DNA of 64,000 nucleotides from CATOSK01 sp034423195 (GTDB lineage: Bacteria; Chloroflexota; Dehalococcoidia; Lucifugimonadales; UBA3495), in contig DAOUIZ010000002.1 in assembly GCA_034423195.1 (NCBI GenBank), forward strand, positions 1 through 64,000, in the 5' to 3' direction. A program made the translations under genes and the position numbers. The notes beneath the pieces are model-generated. The model was given only the letters and a program-made list of their open reading frames with translations. It searched no databases and had not been told where the DNA came from. Of this stretch, positions 1 through 8,203 are shown one piece after another; positions within the stretch are counted from its first letter, which is position 1; the number at the start of each line of letters is the position of its first letter.

Positions 1-1006
1 TCGGCCCATCGGGCCACTTCCTCCACTTCATCTCTCCCAACAACCACCGCCTCACCTCAGCACTAACCGACTGCCTGTATTCTAACCTCTCTTCATCTGC
101 GACTGTAGTACTAAATACTCTGTCTGTGTCCATATACAGATGGCTGCGCATAGCGTCCAGTAGGTGGTCAACGGCATCCTCCGTTGCCAACAATGCTCGT
201 TTTACCGATGCAATCTCGACGCGTTCTAGCCGTTGGTATTCGGCCCCCCCTGCAACTACAGCAGTCATGCAACGCAACAGCCAATCTAGGTCAGCACTAA
301 AGCCGTTGACCTGCCATTTCGCTAGCCTGGTCTGCATTTCAGATCGAGCTTCTGGCCAATGGGCGCAGATGCGGGCGAGGGCTAAGTCCCCTTGTGACAG
401 TTTTGTGCCGCCGGAATTTACCTTGTTGAAAATATTGACCACCATTTCCGTGGTCTTGTCGTCTCCCGTGAGAAATTGGTCGGGCAATTCCATGTCGAGA
501 ATGCTTCGAACTTGCATCCCATTTTGCAGATGGACTTGTAAGTTGGGGTGATTAGCTTGCCCGGTTGTCAAATTGGCAATCCAATCCTGGGTATTAGCGA
601 AAATGCTACCGACTTCAACCCATAGCGGGTTGTTACGCATTCTGTTGGCAACGAAAAACTCAAACTCTCCAGTTTCAAGGTTAAAGAAGAGGTCGGTAAA
701 TGGTCTAGCATCCCCATCAAAGAACGAAGGTGGCTTTCCTCTGACTATTCCGTAAAGACTGGTAACCCGTTGTTGGCCATCTAGCAACAAGTCTATCGGT
801 CCAGACTCTAATGGGATGCCGGTAGTCCGAACCTCGGCCTGTTCAGCGCGTGTGCGCCATATTAGCAGGGACCCTACTGGATAATTCCTATACAGAGAGT
901 TCATGAGTTCTTTTACTTGGGGGCGTTTCCAAACATAGCCCCTCTGGAACACCGGTAATGCTAGTGAGCGATTGTCTATATTGTTGAGAACGTCAACTAT
1001 CTTCAT
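1..1006 (-). CDS. DUF262 (GmrSD N-terminal-like) domain protein, 3' end cut by the window edge
   Basis: Reading the minus strand from an ATG at 1006 gives 335 codons with no stop up to the left edge, so the C-terminus lies outside the window. The DUF262 hallmarks are visible: LPVFQRGYVWK (residues 17-27), LLDGQQRVTSLY (74-85), and FNKVNSGGTKLS (193-204). DUF262 is the nucleotide-binding, nuclease-associated domain of GmrS-type type IV restriction enzymes and many stand-alone defence proteins. Whether a DUF1524 nuclease domain follows cannot be seen. The gene is visibly more AT-rich than the following block, consistent with transfer. The family call is firm; a defence role is inferred. Confidence 0.85.
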   Translation of the reverse strand, partial: MKIVDVLNNIDNRSLALPVFQRGYVWKRPQVKELMNSLYRNYPVGSLLIWRTRAEQAEVRTTGIPLESGPIDLLLDGQQRVTSLYGIVRGKPPSFFDGDARPFTDLFFNLETGEFEFFVANRMRNNPLWVEVGSIFANTQDWIANLTTGQANHPNLQVHLQNGMQVRSILDMELPDQFLTGDDKTTEMVVNIFNKVNSGGTKLSQGDLALARICAHWPEARSEMQTRLAKWQVNGFSADLDWLLRCMTAVVAGGAEYQRLERVEIASVKRALLATEDAVDHLLDAMRSHLYMDTDRVFSTTVADEERLEYRQSVSAEVRRWLLGEMKWRKWPDGP

Positions 1007-1167
1007 TGCTAACTCCGTATGGAACCCGGATGACACCAGACGGGGCCGAATTTGCTACCCATTGCTACCCAATCGGTACTTCTCATTGCTTTGGTCCAAT
1101 CGACGATAGGTGTGCTATCACTTCGGTTAGCGTACCCCAGAAAAGACCAAGTGCGGGTCTACATGGC

Positions 1168-1647
1168 CTACCCCCCCTCCGCAAACCGCACCATGAAGCT
1201 CGCCTCCCCGATGGGCGTCCCGTCCAGCACGATCACCGCCACGTGCCTTCCCAGCCGCTGCACCGGGATCCGGAAGGTCTTGATCCACCGCTGGAACATT
1301 ATCCCCTCCTCCCACGTTATGGTCTCCGCCGGAGGCGTGCTCAGCGGTATCCCCGGAGCGCGGATGGCGATCTGGAGCTGGTGCTCCCCGGGAGTCGCGC
1401 CGGCAATGCAGAAGGCCAGGTTGGCGTCCATCTGCCCCAGCATCGGCGTTTCTCCGCTGGGCGGCTCCGAGGGCATCGGCACCTCGAACAGGTCGATGAT
1501 TCCCCTGAAGGTCAGGTCATCACCGGGACCTTCTTCGGTCTCTCGGCAGAACAGGGCGTACTTTAGATAATGTCCGGGGCGGTCAGTGGCCAATTGAACA
1601 ACCTTCGCAGAATCGGGATTGGCCGCCGCGCGTGGGAACGAGTCCAT
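1168..1647 (-). CDS. conserved hypothetical protein (159 aa)
   Basis: The ORF runs from an ATG at 1647. The sequence alternates short hydrophobic stretches with Pro/Gly, for example NLAFCIAGATPGEHQLQIAI followed by GTPIGEASFMVRFAE near the C-terminus. This suggests a small all-beta (jelly-roll or Ig-like) fold. There is no signal peptide or membrane segment. Codon use matches the housekeeping genes downstream, unlike the DUF262 gene it follows. I do not recognise the family with confidence. Confidence 0.6.
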   Translation of the reverse strand: MDSFPRAAANPDSAKVVQLATDRPGHYLKYALFCRETEEGPGDDLTFRGIIDLFEVPMPSEPPSGETPMLGQMDANLAFCIAGATPGEHQLQIAIRAPGIPLSTPPAETITWEEGIMFQRWIKTFRIPVQRLGRHVAVIVLDGTPIGEASFMVRFAEGG

Positions 1648-1784
1648 TGGCGGCCTAGCAAAATTTTAGCACTTTCCTTGCCTGCGGATAACGGCCCCGG
1701 ACATTGCCAACACGAGGCATTACTGCGAAACTAGGCTCACTGCACCGTGACCCCCCGTCAACTTTGCCCTGGAGGTTCACCGCC

Positions 1785-2423
1785 ATGCCCCTGAGCGCAG
1801 AGAAGTTTTCCGAAGCCCTGTCCCCCCGGGACTACATCCCGCAGATGAAGGTCAACAAGGCCCCCTTCGAGGCTATTTATGAAGCCATCGAGATTCCCCA
1901 GGACGTGCAGGACTTCTTCGACGGCCTCAGTGAGCCCGTCAACCTCGTCGTGTTCCACGCCGAATGGTGCGGCGACGCCGTCAGCACCACCCCCGCCATT
2001 CTCCGCCTCGCCGAGAACTGCGACAAGATCAACGTGGGCGTCTTCAACCGGGACGAGGAGGTGGATCTGACCAACACCTTCGTCCCCGAACACCGCGCCA
2101 ACACCGTTCCCGTCTTCGTCGTCTTCGACCGGCAGATGGGCGAGATCGCCCGCTTCATCGAGACCGCCCGCAGCCTCGTCCCCCAGATCGACGCCATGGA
2201 CGACGCCATCGCCCAGGAAGTGGCCCAGGAAGCCGGGCCCGAGGCGGAAAACGCCCGCGCTTTGACCCGGGGCAAGCGCACTGCCTTCCGCATCGCCCGC
2301 GGCCAGGAGTGGGGCAAGGTTATCCTGGACGAGTTCCGCCAGGTCGTCAGCGACGGGCTGGCTCTCTCCGCCAGTGAACGTCCCGCCGAGGGCGGCACCG
2401 AGTGGCCTGTCCCTGAAGCCTAA
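1785..2423 (+). CDS. thioredoxin-fold family protein with a single active-site Cys
   Basis: The ATG at 1785 is chosen because GGAGGT lies at 1771-1776; the open frame extends further upstream without a ribosome site. The 212-residue protein has a thioredoxin core with VVFHAEWCGDA around residues 55-65 and a cis-Pro region NTVPVFVVFD. The usual CxxC is WCGD, so only C62 remains and a classical dithiol mechanism is not possible. Similar WCGD proteins form a thioredoxin-like family in Firmicutes and Chloroflexi with no settled function. It is followed 43 bases later by a small gene on the same strand. Confidence 0.8.
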   Translation: MPLSAEKFSEALSPRDYIPQMKVNKAPFEAIYEAIEIPQDVQDFFDGLSEPVNLVVFHAEWCGDAVSTTPAILRLAENCDKINVGVFNRDEEVDLTNTFVPEHRANTVPVFVVFDRQMGEIARFIETARSLVPQIDAMDDAIAQEVAQEAGPEAENARALTRGKRTAFRIARGQEWGKVILDEFRQVVSDGLALSASERPAEGGTEWPVPEA

Positions 2424-2466
2424 CCAACCCCTGCCCACGTCCGAAAGTTAGCGAGGTTCGATAGCC

Positions 2467-2721
2467 ATGCCCGGCGGCATCATCAACATGGAAGACATGA
2501 ACGTCATCTTCTCGGTGACCGACCTCATGGGGATTCACCGGGAGTCGGTCAGCGTCGAGCTGACCAAGGAAGACCCCGGCTCCGTCTCCCAGGACGGCGG
2601 CAAGATCGAGATAACCATCCCCGAGACCGGCGCCACCGCCGAGTTCGCTCCCCGCGTCCGCGCCGAGCTCGAGGCCATGGGCTATACCGAGGTGGAGCTG
2701 GTCGACGAGGACGAGGATTAA
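2467..2721 (+). CDS. small acidic hypothetical protein (84 aa)
   Basis: This short acidic protein contains a beta-rich central part (GGKIEITIPETGATAEF) and an acidic C-terminal tail (ELVDEDED). GAGGT at 2451-2455 precedes the ATG at 2467; an internal ATG at 2488 is possible. It follows the thioredoxin-like gene closely and is probably co-transcribed. Coding is supported by the high-GC third-position bias shared with its neighbours. No family recognised. Confidence 0.6.
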   Translation: MPGGIINMEDMNVIFSVTDLMGIHRESVSVELTKEDPGSVSQDGGKIEITIPETGATAEFAPRVRAELEAMGYTEVELVDEDED

Positions 2722-2728
2722 CCCTTGT

Positions 2729-2743
2729 GCCCGCGTAGGCGGG
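2729..2743. repeat. short GC palindrome (GCCCGCGTAGGCGGG)
   Basis: An imperfect palindrome of the CCCGCGTAGGCGGG type sits just after the stop codon at 2721. The same core recurs at 29104, 39046 and 42682, so it belongs to a dispersed family in this genome. It may act as a weak terminator or be a REP-like element. Confidence 0.5.
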
Positions 2744-2757
2744 TAGAGGCCAGTCAT

Positions 2758-2820
2758 GGAGCCGCCCAGGGCGCTTTAGACTAGTTACCGGAATAGTGCG
2801 CCGGAAGGAGGCGACCCTTA
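2758..2820 (+). promoter_or_regulatory. structured leader element (TTAGACAAGTTACC family), copy 1, upstream of vapB
   Basis: The element opens with GGAGCCGCC and carries an inner stem GGCGC/GCGCC, a loop TTAGACTAGTTACC and an end GCGACCCTTA, after which the ATG at 2821 follows directly. The 3' strand of the outer stem contains AAGGAGG (2805-2811), which is also the ribosome binding site of the antitoxin gene. The fold would therefore mask it. This is the copy where translational control is easiest to imagine. Confidence 0.65.
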
Positions 2821-3129
2821 ATGCAAATCACCCTGGACCCCAAAACCGAGGCCCGCATCGCCGACCTGGCCGGCCGCCTGGGATTTCAAGGCCCTGACGC
2901 AACCCGGCAGGTCCTGCTCATGGCCATCGCCGACCTCGACGCCAGAACCCCCTTGCGAAAGGGGCCGCCCTCCCCCGAGGAAAGAGCCACCATCCGGGAG
3001 GATTTGGAACGATTCCTTGCCTTCGGGCGCCGTTGGCGAGAGGAACACCCGGACCAATACGACGAAAACAACCCGCCGTCCAAGGCTTGGCAGGAGGAGC
3101 TCTACGACGAGAATGGCCTGCCTAGGTGA
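2821..3129 (+). CDS. VapB-like antitoxin
   Basis: A 102-residue protein lies directly upstream of, and overlapping by four bases (GTGA), a PIN-domain toxin gene. The first 40 residues resemble a ribbon-helix-helix module (MQITLDPKTEARIADLAGRL), a common DNA-binding fold of VapB-type antitoxins. The C-terminal half is charged and would wrap the toxin. RBS AAGGAGG lies at 2805-2811 inside a structured repeat element. The pair is predicted to be autoregulated by the toxin-antitoxin complex. Antitoxin identity rests mainly on gene order and fold pattern. Confidence 0.8.
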   Translation: MQITLDPKTEARIADLAGRLGFQGPDATRQVLLMAIADLDARTPLRKGPPSPEERATIREDLERFLAFGRRWREEHPDQYDENNPPSKAWQEELYDENGLPR

Positions 3130-3530
3130 TAGTTGTGGATACGTCCGCGATCATCGCCGTGTTGACGGGTGAGGCGGAGGGCGGGTCTTTCAGAGACGTA
3201 ATGGAGACGGATGGGGAAGTGCTTGTGTCCACCGCCACCGCCGTTGAGCTTTTGATGGTCGCGACCGGAAAAGGGGAGGCCGTTTACCAAGAGGGGGTTC
3301 AGTTTCTCACCAGACCGTTCATCCATCTGATCCCCCTGGATGAAGCCCAGATGCGCGCTGCCGCCGATGCCTTCCGCCGCTACGGAAAGGGCCGCCATCC
3401 GGCCGGGCTGAACTTCGGGGACACCTTCTCCTATGCTCTCGCGTTCACCCGCGCGTTGCCCTTGCTGTTCAAGGGCGATGACTTCGCCCGCACCGATATA
3501 CGGCGGGTCGCACCTTTCCCTGAAACCTAG
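3126..3530 (+). CDS. VapC-type PIN-domain ribonuclease toxin
   Basis: The start is GTG at 3126, overlapping the antitoxin stop, which implies translational coupling. The 134-residue protein has the PIN arrangement: VVDTSAIIAVL with D5, E41 in STATAVELL, D99 in NFGDTFSYALA, and D118/D119 in LLFKGDDF. These acidic residues bind the Mg2+ needed to cut RNA. VapC toxins usually cleave tRNA or the 23S rRNA loop; the target here is unknown. Family assignment is strong. Confidence 0.92.
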   Translation: MIVVDTSAIIAVLTGEAEGGSFRDVMETDGEVLVSTATAVELLMVATGKGEAVYQEGVQFLTRPFIHLIPLDEAQMRAAADAFRRYGKGRHPAGLNFGDTFSYALAFTRALPLLFKGDDFARTDIRRVAPFPET

Positions 3531-3612
3531 CCGGAATCAGGCAATCGGGGCGGGATCAACCCCCGCCCCATCACGTTATTCCATCCAGTTGCCCCGGCTG
3601 GGGCCAGCCCGG

Positions 3613-4137
3613 TTACAGCGGCACGTCCCGCCACTCGAAGGCCAGGAAGGCGTAGCGCACGAACACCGCTCCGCCCGGCGCCCCCAGGGGCCCGTTCACA
3701 CCAAGGACAGCGATGGTGTGTTCGTCCCCCACGCTGGGCTCCGCGTCCACCACCACCCGCTGCGGAACGTTGAATCCCTGGATGCAGCCCCGGTCCCGGT
3801 TGCAGTCGCCGTCCACCCAGATTTCGCCGTAGTCGTCCACGCAGGTCTCGAACAGGCAGCGGGCGCCCGCCAGTTCCCGCCCGCTGATGGTCCCTGGCAC
3901 TGTCACCTTGATGCGGTACCAGGCGAAGGCAACGCCGTGGGAATACCACTTGGTCAGGTCGGATATGGTGTCCCACCCCGAGTCGTCAAAGTCTGGCAGC
4001 CGTGCCGGACTGCCCTCCGCTTGGGATACGATTCCCTCGTTGGGTTGCCCCGGAACGTACCCCCCGGCAAACCGCCATACCCCGTTCACCTGCGCCAGGT
4101 CTGCCGGGTCCTGCAAATTGATGATCGCTCTAGCCAT
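3613..4137 (-). CDS. galactose-binding-like (sugar-binding jelly-roll) domain protein
   Basis: A 174-residue protein starts at 4137 behind AGGAGG. The order FDDSGWDTISDL, then AWYRIKVTVPG, ending with RYAFLAFEWRDVPL, matches the jelly-roll domain found at the N-terminus of family 2 glycosidases. No catalytic domain follows, so it is a stand-alone fold of unknown ligand. There is no signal peptide. It lies 52 bases downstream of the F420 reductase gene on the same strand, so they may share a transcript. Confidence 0.65.
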   Translation of the reverse strand: MARAIINLQDPADLAQVNGVWRFAGGYVPGQPNEGIVSQAEGSPARLPDFDDSGWDTISDLTKWYSHGVAFAWYRIKVTVPGTISGRELAGARCLFETCVDDYGEIWVDGDCNRDRGCIQGFNVPQRVVVDAEPSVGDEHTIAVLGVNGPLGAPGGAVFVRYAFLAFEWRDVPL

Positions 4138-4189
4138 GTCCGGTCCTCCTGCTTATGGGATGGTTTTATGGGATAGTTGGTTCGGTGCC

Positions 4190-4843
4190 TCAGTCCTCCA
4201 CGCCTACGATCCTGATTCCGGCGTGGATGCGGTAGATCCGGTTGATGTTCACCAGCAGTGGGGTTATCTGCTCCACGTAGCGGGAGTTGGCCAGGGAGCC
4301 GCCATCCACCGGGCGCAGGTCGGGAATCCGCCGCGCCAGATCCATCGCCGCCTTCTTCGCCTCGGCGTGGTCCGAGCACACCACCACGTCCCCCGGAACG
4401 GACACGTCCGGGTTCAGCAGTTCTTCGGCGCTCACGTTCTGGAATGCTGACACCACCAGCGCCTCCGGCGCCAGCACCTGCGACTCCTCCGCTGCCGACC
4501 CGGCGGCAACCTCCACCGCAAAAGCCCCCCTGCCCCGTTGAAACCCCATGGGCGCGATGACGTTCACCACCACCTTCCCGGCCAGGTGTTCCCCAACTCC
4601 CTCCAGCAGCGGCCGCTGCCCCTCGTAGGGAACGGTCAGGAACACCGTGTCCGCCCGGGCTGCCGCGTCGGCGTTCTCCGCCCCGCTGATGCCTGAACCG
4701 GGAGCCAGGGCGGACAGTTCCTCGGCGGCGGCAGTGGCCCGGCCCGCATCCCGCGACCCAATCACGACCTCCTCGCCCGCCAGGGCCAGCCGCAACGCCA
4801 GACCCTTGCCCTCCGGCCCTGTCCCCCCAAGAAACGCCAGCAT
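4190..4843 (-). CDS. npdG: NADPH-dependent F420 reductase
   Basis: The enzyme transfers hydride between NADPH and coenzyme F420, supplying F420H2 to F420-dependent oxidoreductases. The N-terminal Rossmann motif is FLGGTGPEGKGLALRL, and later FQNVSAEEL and the C-terminal DGGSLANSRYVEQITPLL are typical of the NpdG/FNO family. Length (217 aa) is normal. AAGGAGAGGG lies just before the ATG at 4843. It fits with the luciferase-like oxidoreductases at 32.4 and 51.8 kb, some of which use F420. Confidence 0.92.
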   Translation of the reverse strand: MLAFLGGTGPEGKGLALRLALAGEEVVIGSRDAGRATAAAEELSALAPGSGISGAENADAAARADTVFLTVPYEGQRPLLEGVGEHLAGKVVVNVIAPMGFQRGRGAFAVEVAAGSAAEESQVLAPEALVVSAFQNVSAEELLNPDVSVPGDVVVCSDHAEAKKAAMDLARRIPDLRPVDGGSLANSRYVEQITPLLVNINRIYRIHAGIRIVGVED

Positions 4844-4981
4844 TTCCCTCTCCTTGCGTGCTGTGGTCCGCCGCTGCGGAACGCCGTTTTCCGTCCCGCC
4901 CCCGTGGCGTCCCTAATATACCATCAACTCGCGGCTCCGCACTTCGGGGTTGGTCCGGGAACCGGGGCCGTGGGGCCATTG

Positions 4982-4990
4982 TGCTAGAAT
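4982..4990 (+). promoter_or_regulatory. extended -10 promoter, TGCTAGAAT
   Basis: TGC followed by TAGAAT forms an extended -10 box 30 bases before the ATG at 5020. No convincing -35 box lies 17 bases upstream. The identical nonamer recurs at 8140-8148 before the cupin gene, which supports it as a real promoter class here. Confidence 0.45.
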
Positions 4991-5019
4991 ACCGCCAAAC
5001 GCGCGAAGGGAGGATTGTC

Positions 5020-5379
5020 ATGGCTTTCAAGCTGAACCACGTCCACCTCAAGAGTCCCGACCCTAGGGAGACCGCCGACTTCTACGTCAACAACCTGGGC
5101 GCCACCGTCGTCGCCGAGACGGCCTACGGCGGCTTCCGGCTGGACCTCCACGGCCTCCCCCTGAACGTCACCGGCAAGATTGACACCCAGACCCACGAGC
5201 AGGTCTACGGCATCGAGCACATCGCCATCGACACCGACGACCTCGACGGGACTGTGGAATCGCTGAAGGCCGGCGGCGCCAGGATCCTCGAGGAAACCCA
5301 GGTCGGCGGCGGACGCCGCGTCTGCTTCTTCGAGGGACCCCAGGGTGTCTGCCTGGAAGTCCTGGAGATCGTCAACTAG
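5020..5379 (+). CDS. VOC/glyoxalase superfamily protein
   Basis: ATG at 5020 is preceded by GAAGGGAGG (5005-5013). The 119-residue protein is a single VOC domain: LNHVHLKSPDPRETADFY at the start, GIEHIAIDTDDLD in the middle and CLEVLEIVN at the end. The His of each half and the Glu near the C-terminus fit the usual metal ligands. VOC proteins include dioxygenases, lyases and isomerases; the substrate is not predictable. The next gene begins 6 bases after its stop, so the two form an operon. Confidence 0.85.
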   Translation: MAFKLNHVHLKSPDPRETADFYVNNLGATVVAETAYGGFRLDLHGLPLNVTGKIDTQTHEQVYGIEHIAIDTDDLDGTVESLKAGGARILEETQVGGGRRVCFFEGPQGVCLEVLEIVN

Positions 5380-5385
5380 CCGCCC

Positions 5386-6249
5386 ATGCCAGGCTACCGC
5401 CTGCTGGCCCTCTTCGCCCACCCCGACGACGAAGCTTTCCCGGTGGGAGGCGCTCTCGCCGCCTGCGCCTCCGCCGGGGTTTCCGTCCGGCTCATCACCG
5501 CCACCCGCGGCGAGGAAGGCGAAATCCGTCAGCCCGGCGTCGCCACCCGCGAGACCATCGGAGCCGTTCGGGAAAAGGAGCTGGGCGACGCGGTGAAAGC
5601 CCTCGGTCTGACCAGCCACGACCTGCTGCAATACCGGGACTCGGGGATGGCCGGAACCGAACCCAACCAGCGCCCCGAAGCCTTCGTCAACGCCGATCCC
5701 GGAACGGTGGTGGAGCGGCTGGTCCGCGAGATCCGCAGCTTCCGTCCCCAGGTGGTGCTCACCTTCGGCCCCGACGGACTGTACGGCCACCCCGACCACA
5801 TCGCCATCTGCCGCCACGCCACCAGGGCCTTCCACTCCGCCGCCGACCCGTCGGTCTTCCCGGAGCAGCTTGCGGGAGGATTAGCTCCCCACGAGCCGCA
5901 AAGACTCTTCTACAGCGTCCGCCCCCGGGGCTTCCGCACCGACATGGCCCTGCGGCTCCGCGAGGCGGGGGTGGACTTTCCCCTGCCCGCCCCGGACCGG
6001 GTCAACGACGGAGTGCCGCCGGACGAGATCCATTTTGAGTTTGACGTGGGGGAACACCTGGACGCCAAGCTGGCCTGCATCGTCTGCCACCGGACCCAGA
6101 CCGCCCCGGACTGGCCCTACTTCACCGTCCCCCGCGAAATCACCGCCCACAACATGGGCCGCGAATGGTACGTCCGGGGCTGGCCCCCCGTCCCCCCCGG
6201 TGCATCCATCCCCCCCAACTTCTTCGACGGCCTCTCCCCGGAACCCTAG
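5386..6249 (+). CDS. LmbE/PIG-L family zinc deacetylase
   Basis: This is a 287-residue member of the PIG-L family, which removes N-acetyl groups from GlcNAc conjugates. The zinc and base residues are in AHPDDE (H12, D14, D15), and the second His motif is YGHPDHIA (H135, H138). A role in a low-molecular-weight thiol (BshB or MshB/Mca-like) or antibiotic-type pathway is possible, but the sequence does not discriminate. It is coupled to the VOC gene upstream. Confidence 0.9.
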   Translation: MPGYRLLALFAHPDDEAFPVGGALAACASAGVSVRLITATRGEEGEIRQPGVATRETIGAVREKELGDAVKALGLTSHDLLQYRDSGMAGTEPNQRPEAFVNADPGTVVERLVREIRSFRPQVVLTFGPDGLYGHPDHIAICRHATRAFHSAADPSVFPEQLAGGLAPHEPQRLFYSVRPRGFRTDMALRLREAGVDFPLPAPDRVNDGVPPDEIHFEFDVGEHLDAKLACIVCHRTQTAPDWPYFTVPREITAHNMGREWYVRGWPPVPPGASIPPNFFDGLSPEP

Positions 6250-6256
6250 CCATTGA

Positions 6257-6291
6257 GGGGGTTTGGGGGACTCGTCCCCCAACGTACCCCC
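6257..6291. terminator. palindrome family B, between convergent genes
   Basis: TTGGGGGACTCGTCCCCCAA (6263-6282) sits between outer GGGGG and CCCCC arms, forming a nested hairpin. It lies between the deacetylase (+) and the lyase-family gene (-), both ending here, so it could end transcription from both sides. It is one of nine copies in the window. Confidence 0.55.
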
Positions 6292-6304
6292 GTAAAATCG
6301 TCCC

Positions 6305-7168
6305 CTACTTCAGGAACTCCGCGATCCACTCGTCATAGTCCCCCCGCCGCGTCAGCTGCCCCATCAGATCCGGCGACGCCAGCGAGTCCCGCAGGTCCGC
6401 CGGAGCAACCCCGTCCCGCAGCGCCTTCAGCGTGTCGTACACAGCCTTCACCGCCGCCTGGAAGGGCAGGTGTCCCTGCAAGGCCACCCGCACGCCGTTG
6501 GCCCCCAGGAAATCCAGGTCCGCCAGCTCTCCGCCGGCCCCGCCCAGCAGCAGGGGAATCTTCGCCTCGGCGTTGACCGCCTCGATCTCCGCCCGGGTCT
6601 GCGCCCCGGCCAGGAACACCGCGTCCACGCCCACGTCCTGGTAGGCCTTCACCCGCCGGATGGCCTCCTCCACGCCGCCGGCCCGCAACGCGCTGGTGCG
6701 GCCCGCTACCACCAGGCTGGGATCCTGCCTGCCGGAAAGGGCGGCCTTCATCTTGCCGATGCCCTCATCCAGGGAGATCAGCGCACCCTCGCCGCCGGCG
6801 CCGAAGCTCAGGGGCAGCAGGGTGTCCTCGATGGTCAGGCAGGAAACGCCCGCCGACTCCAATTCCTCCACGGTGCGCCGCACGTTCAGCGCGTTCCCGT
6901 AGCCGTGGTCCGCGTCCACCATCAGGCTGATGGTGCTGGCCCGGCAGATGCGGTGGATCTGCTGGGCAAACTCGGACAGGGTCAGAACGATCAGGTCCGG
7001 CGCTCCCAGGACCGTTCCCGAAGCGATGGACCCGGCGAACATCCCTATCTCGAAGCCCACGTCCTGGGCCGCCCGCGCCGAAATGGGGTCGAACACCGAC
7101 CCGGGATGGACGCACTTGTCTCCGGCCAGGATGGCCCGGTAATTCTCGCGGCGTTCGGTAAGATTCAT
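6305..7168 (-). CDS. isocitrate lyase/PEP mutase family enzyme
   Basis: The start at 7168 is chosen for GAAAGGAGC just before it; a longer frame to 7243 lacks such a site. The 287-residue barrel has the Mg2+-binding VDADHGYGN (residues 84-92) and IEDT (113-116), typical of the superfamily that cleaves or rearranges C-C or C-P bonds of 2-oxoacids. The lid motif is not the KKCGH of isocitrate lyase, so an oxaloacetate decarboxylase, dimethylmalate lyase or carboxyphosphonoenolpyruvate-like activity is more likely. Confidence 0.85.
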   Translation of the reverse strand: MNLTERRENYRAILAGDKCVHPGSVFDPISARAAQDVGFEIGMFAGSIASGTVLGAPDLIVLTLSEFAQQIHRICRASTISLMVDADHGYGNALNVRRTVEELESAGVSCLTIEDTLLPLSFGAGGEGALISLDEGIGKMKAALSGRQDPSLVVAGRTSALRAGGVEEAIRRVKAYQDVGVDAVFLAGAQTRAEIEAVNAEAKIPLLLGGAGGELADLDFLGANGVRVALQGHLPFQAAVKAVYDTLKALRDGVAPADLRDSLASPDLMGQLTRRGDYDEWIAEFLK

Positions 7169-7285
7169 GCTGCTCCTTTCAATGGCTGAAAATCGGGAGT
7201 GGCAGGCTGCACCCGCCAAGCCCGCCGAATATACTACCGGCAATAACCGCTGGCAAGGAAACCGGAAACGGACACCGGAGGCCCC

Positions 7286-8164
7286 ATGAACATCATCGGC
7301 GTAGACTTCAGCGGGGCCAAGTCCGACCGCAACACCTGGGTCGCCACCGCCGTCCTGGACAGTACAACACTGCGGCTGGACTCATCCCGCCCCGTATCCC
7401 GGGATGAATTGGCCGCCCTGCTGCGGGAAACCGACGGCCCAACCGTGGCCGCCCTGGACTTCCCTTTCTCGGTGCCTGAATCTTTCGCCCGGTTCTGGCA
7501 GCCCCAAGCTGGTGCCATGCCCGACCTGTGGGAAGCTGCCGCCGCGATGACCTTCGAAGATTTCCTGCTGTTGCGGGACAAGTTCGTGGCGGCTCACGGC
7601 GAGCCCAAGCGCGTGGCCGACACCTTCCACCCGGAATGCTACTCCTGTCTCCACAAGGTCAACCCCAACATGGTGCCCATGACCTTCCGGGGCATGCAGA
7701 TGCTCCACCGCCTCTGGCCCCTGGGCTGCGAGGTGCCCCCGCTGCCGCGAGAGGAAAGCGGCGGCAGGCCGGGTGCGCCGCTGCTTCTCGAAGCCATGCC
7801 GGGGGCCGCGCTCAAGGCCTTGGGCCTCCCATGTAAGGGCTACAAGACAGGTCGGCGCACTACCGAACTGCGCGGACGGATCGTCGACGGGCTGAAAAGC
7901 CTTGCCGAGCCGCGCCTTTCCGGTTTGGAAGCCTTCCGGGAAATCTGCCTGGACAACCACGATTGCCTCGATGCGATGGTGGCCTCCCTGGTCGCTGCCA
8001 TGTGGGTGTTGGACCGCAGCCTGTTCCGGTGTCCGGCCGAACCGGGACAGCCAGCCTATGATCCGGTCGTGACGCTGGAAGGCTGGCTCTACGCCCCCGT
8101 CTTCTACCGGCAGGCGGGCCGAACGGCGGATCCCCGCCGTGCTAGAATGTCCCCGCAACGGTAG
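7286..8164 (+). CDS. DUF429 family protein
   Basis: The RBS CGGAGG lies before ATG 7286. The 292-residue protein starts with IIGVDFSGAKSDRNTWV, an RNase H-like nucleotide-binding opening with D7, and has the family's C-terminal HDCLDAMVASLVAAMWV. DUF429 proteins are predicted RNase H-fold nucleases or ATPases of unknown role. Length and motifs are normal. A single-gene unit here, with a promoter for the next gene inside its 3' end. Confidence 0.8.
   Translation: MNIIGVDFSGAKSDRNTWVATAVLDSTTLRLDSSRPVSRDELAALLRETDGPTVAALDFPFSVPESFARFWQPQAGAMPDLWEAAAAMTFEDFLLLRDKFVAAHGEPKRVADTFHPECYSCLHKVNPNMVPMTFRGMQMLHRLWPLGCEVPPLPREESGGRPGAPLLLEAMPGAALKALGLPCKGYKTGRRTTELRGRIVDGLKSLAEPRLSGLEAFREICLDNHDCLDAMVASLVAAMWVLDRSLFRCPAEPGQPAYDPVVTLEGWLYAPVFYRQAGRTADPRRARMSPQR
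8140..8148 (+). promoter_or_regulatory. extended -10 promoter, TGCTAGAAT
   Basis: The nonamer is identical to the one at 4982 and lies 56 bases upstream of the cupin ATG at 8204, inside the last codons of the DUF429 gene. No clear -35 box is seen. A second instance of the same box before a gene start is the main support. Confidence 0.4.
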
Positions 8165-8203
8165 AACAACCCCCAACCCATCTACTAAATAGGAGGCACC
8201 AGC

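Noticed and set aside
126..755. Plus-strand open frames of 141 and 60 codons
   Set aside because: They are antisense to the DUF262 gene, which has clear motifs in its own frame.
2758..2820. T-box riboswitch
   Set aside because: The T-box consensus AGGGTGGNACCGCG is absent and there is no terminator following; the loop motif differs.
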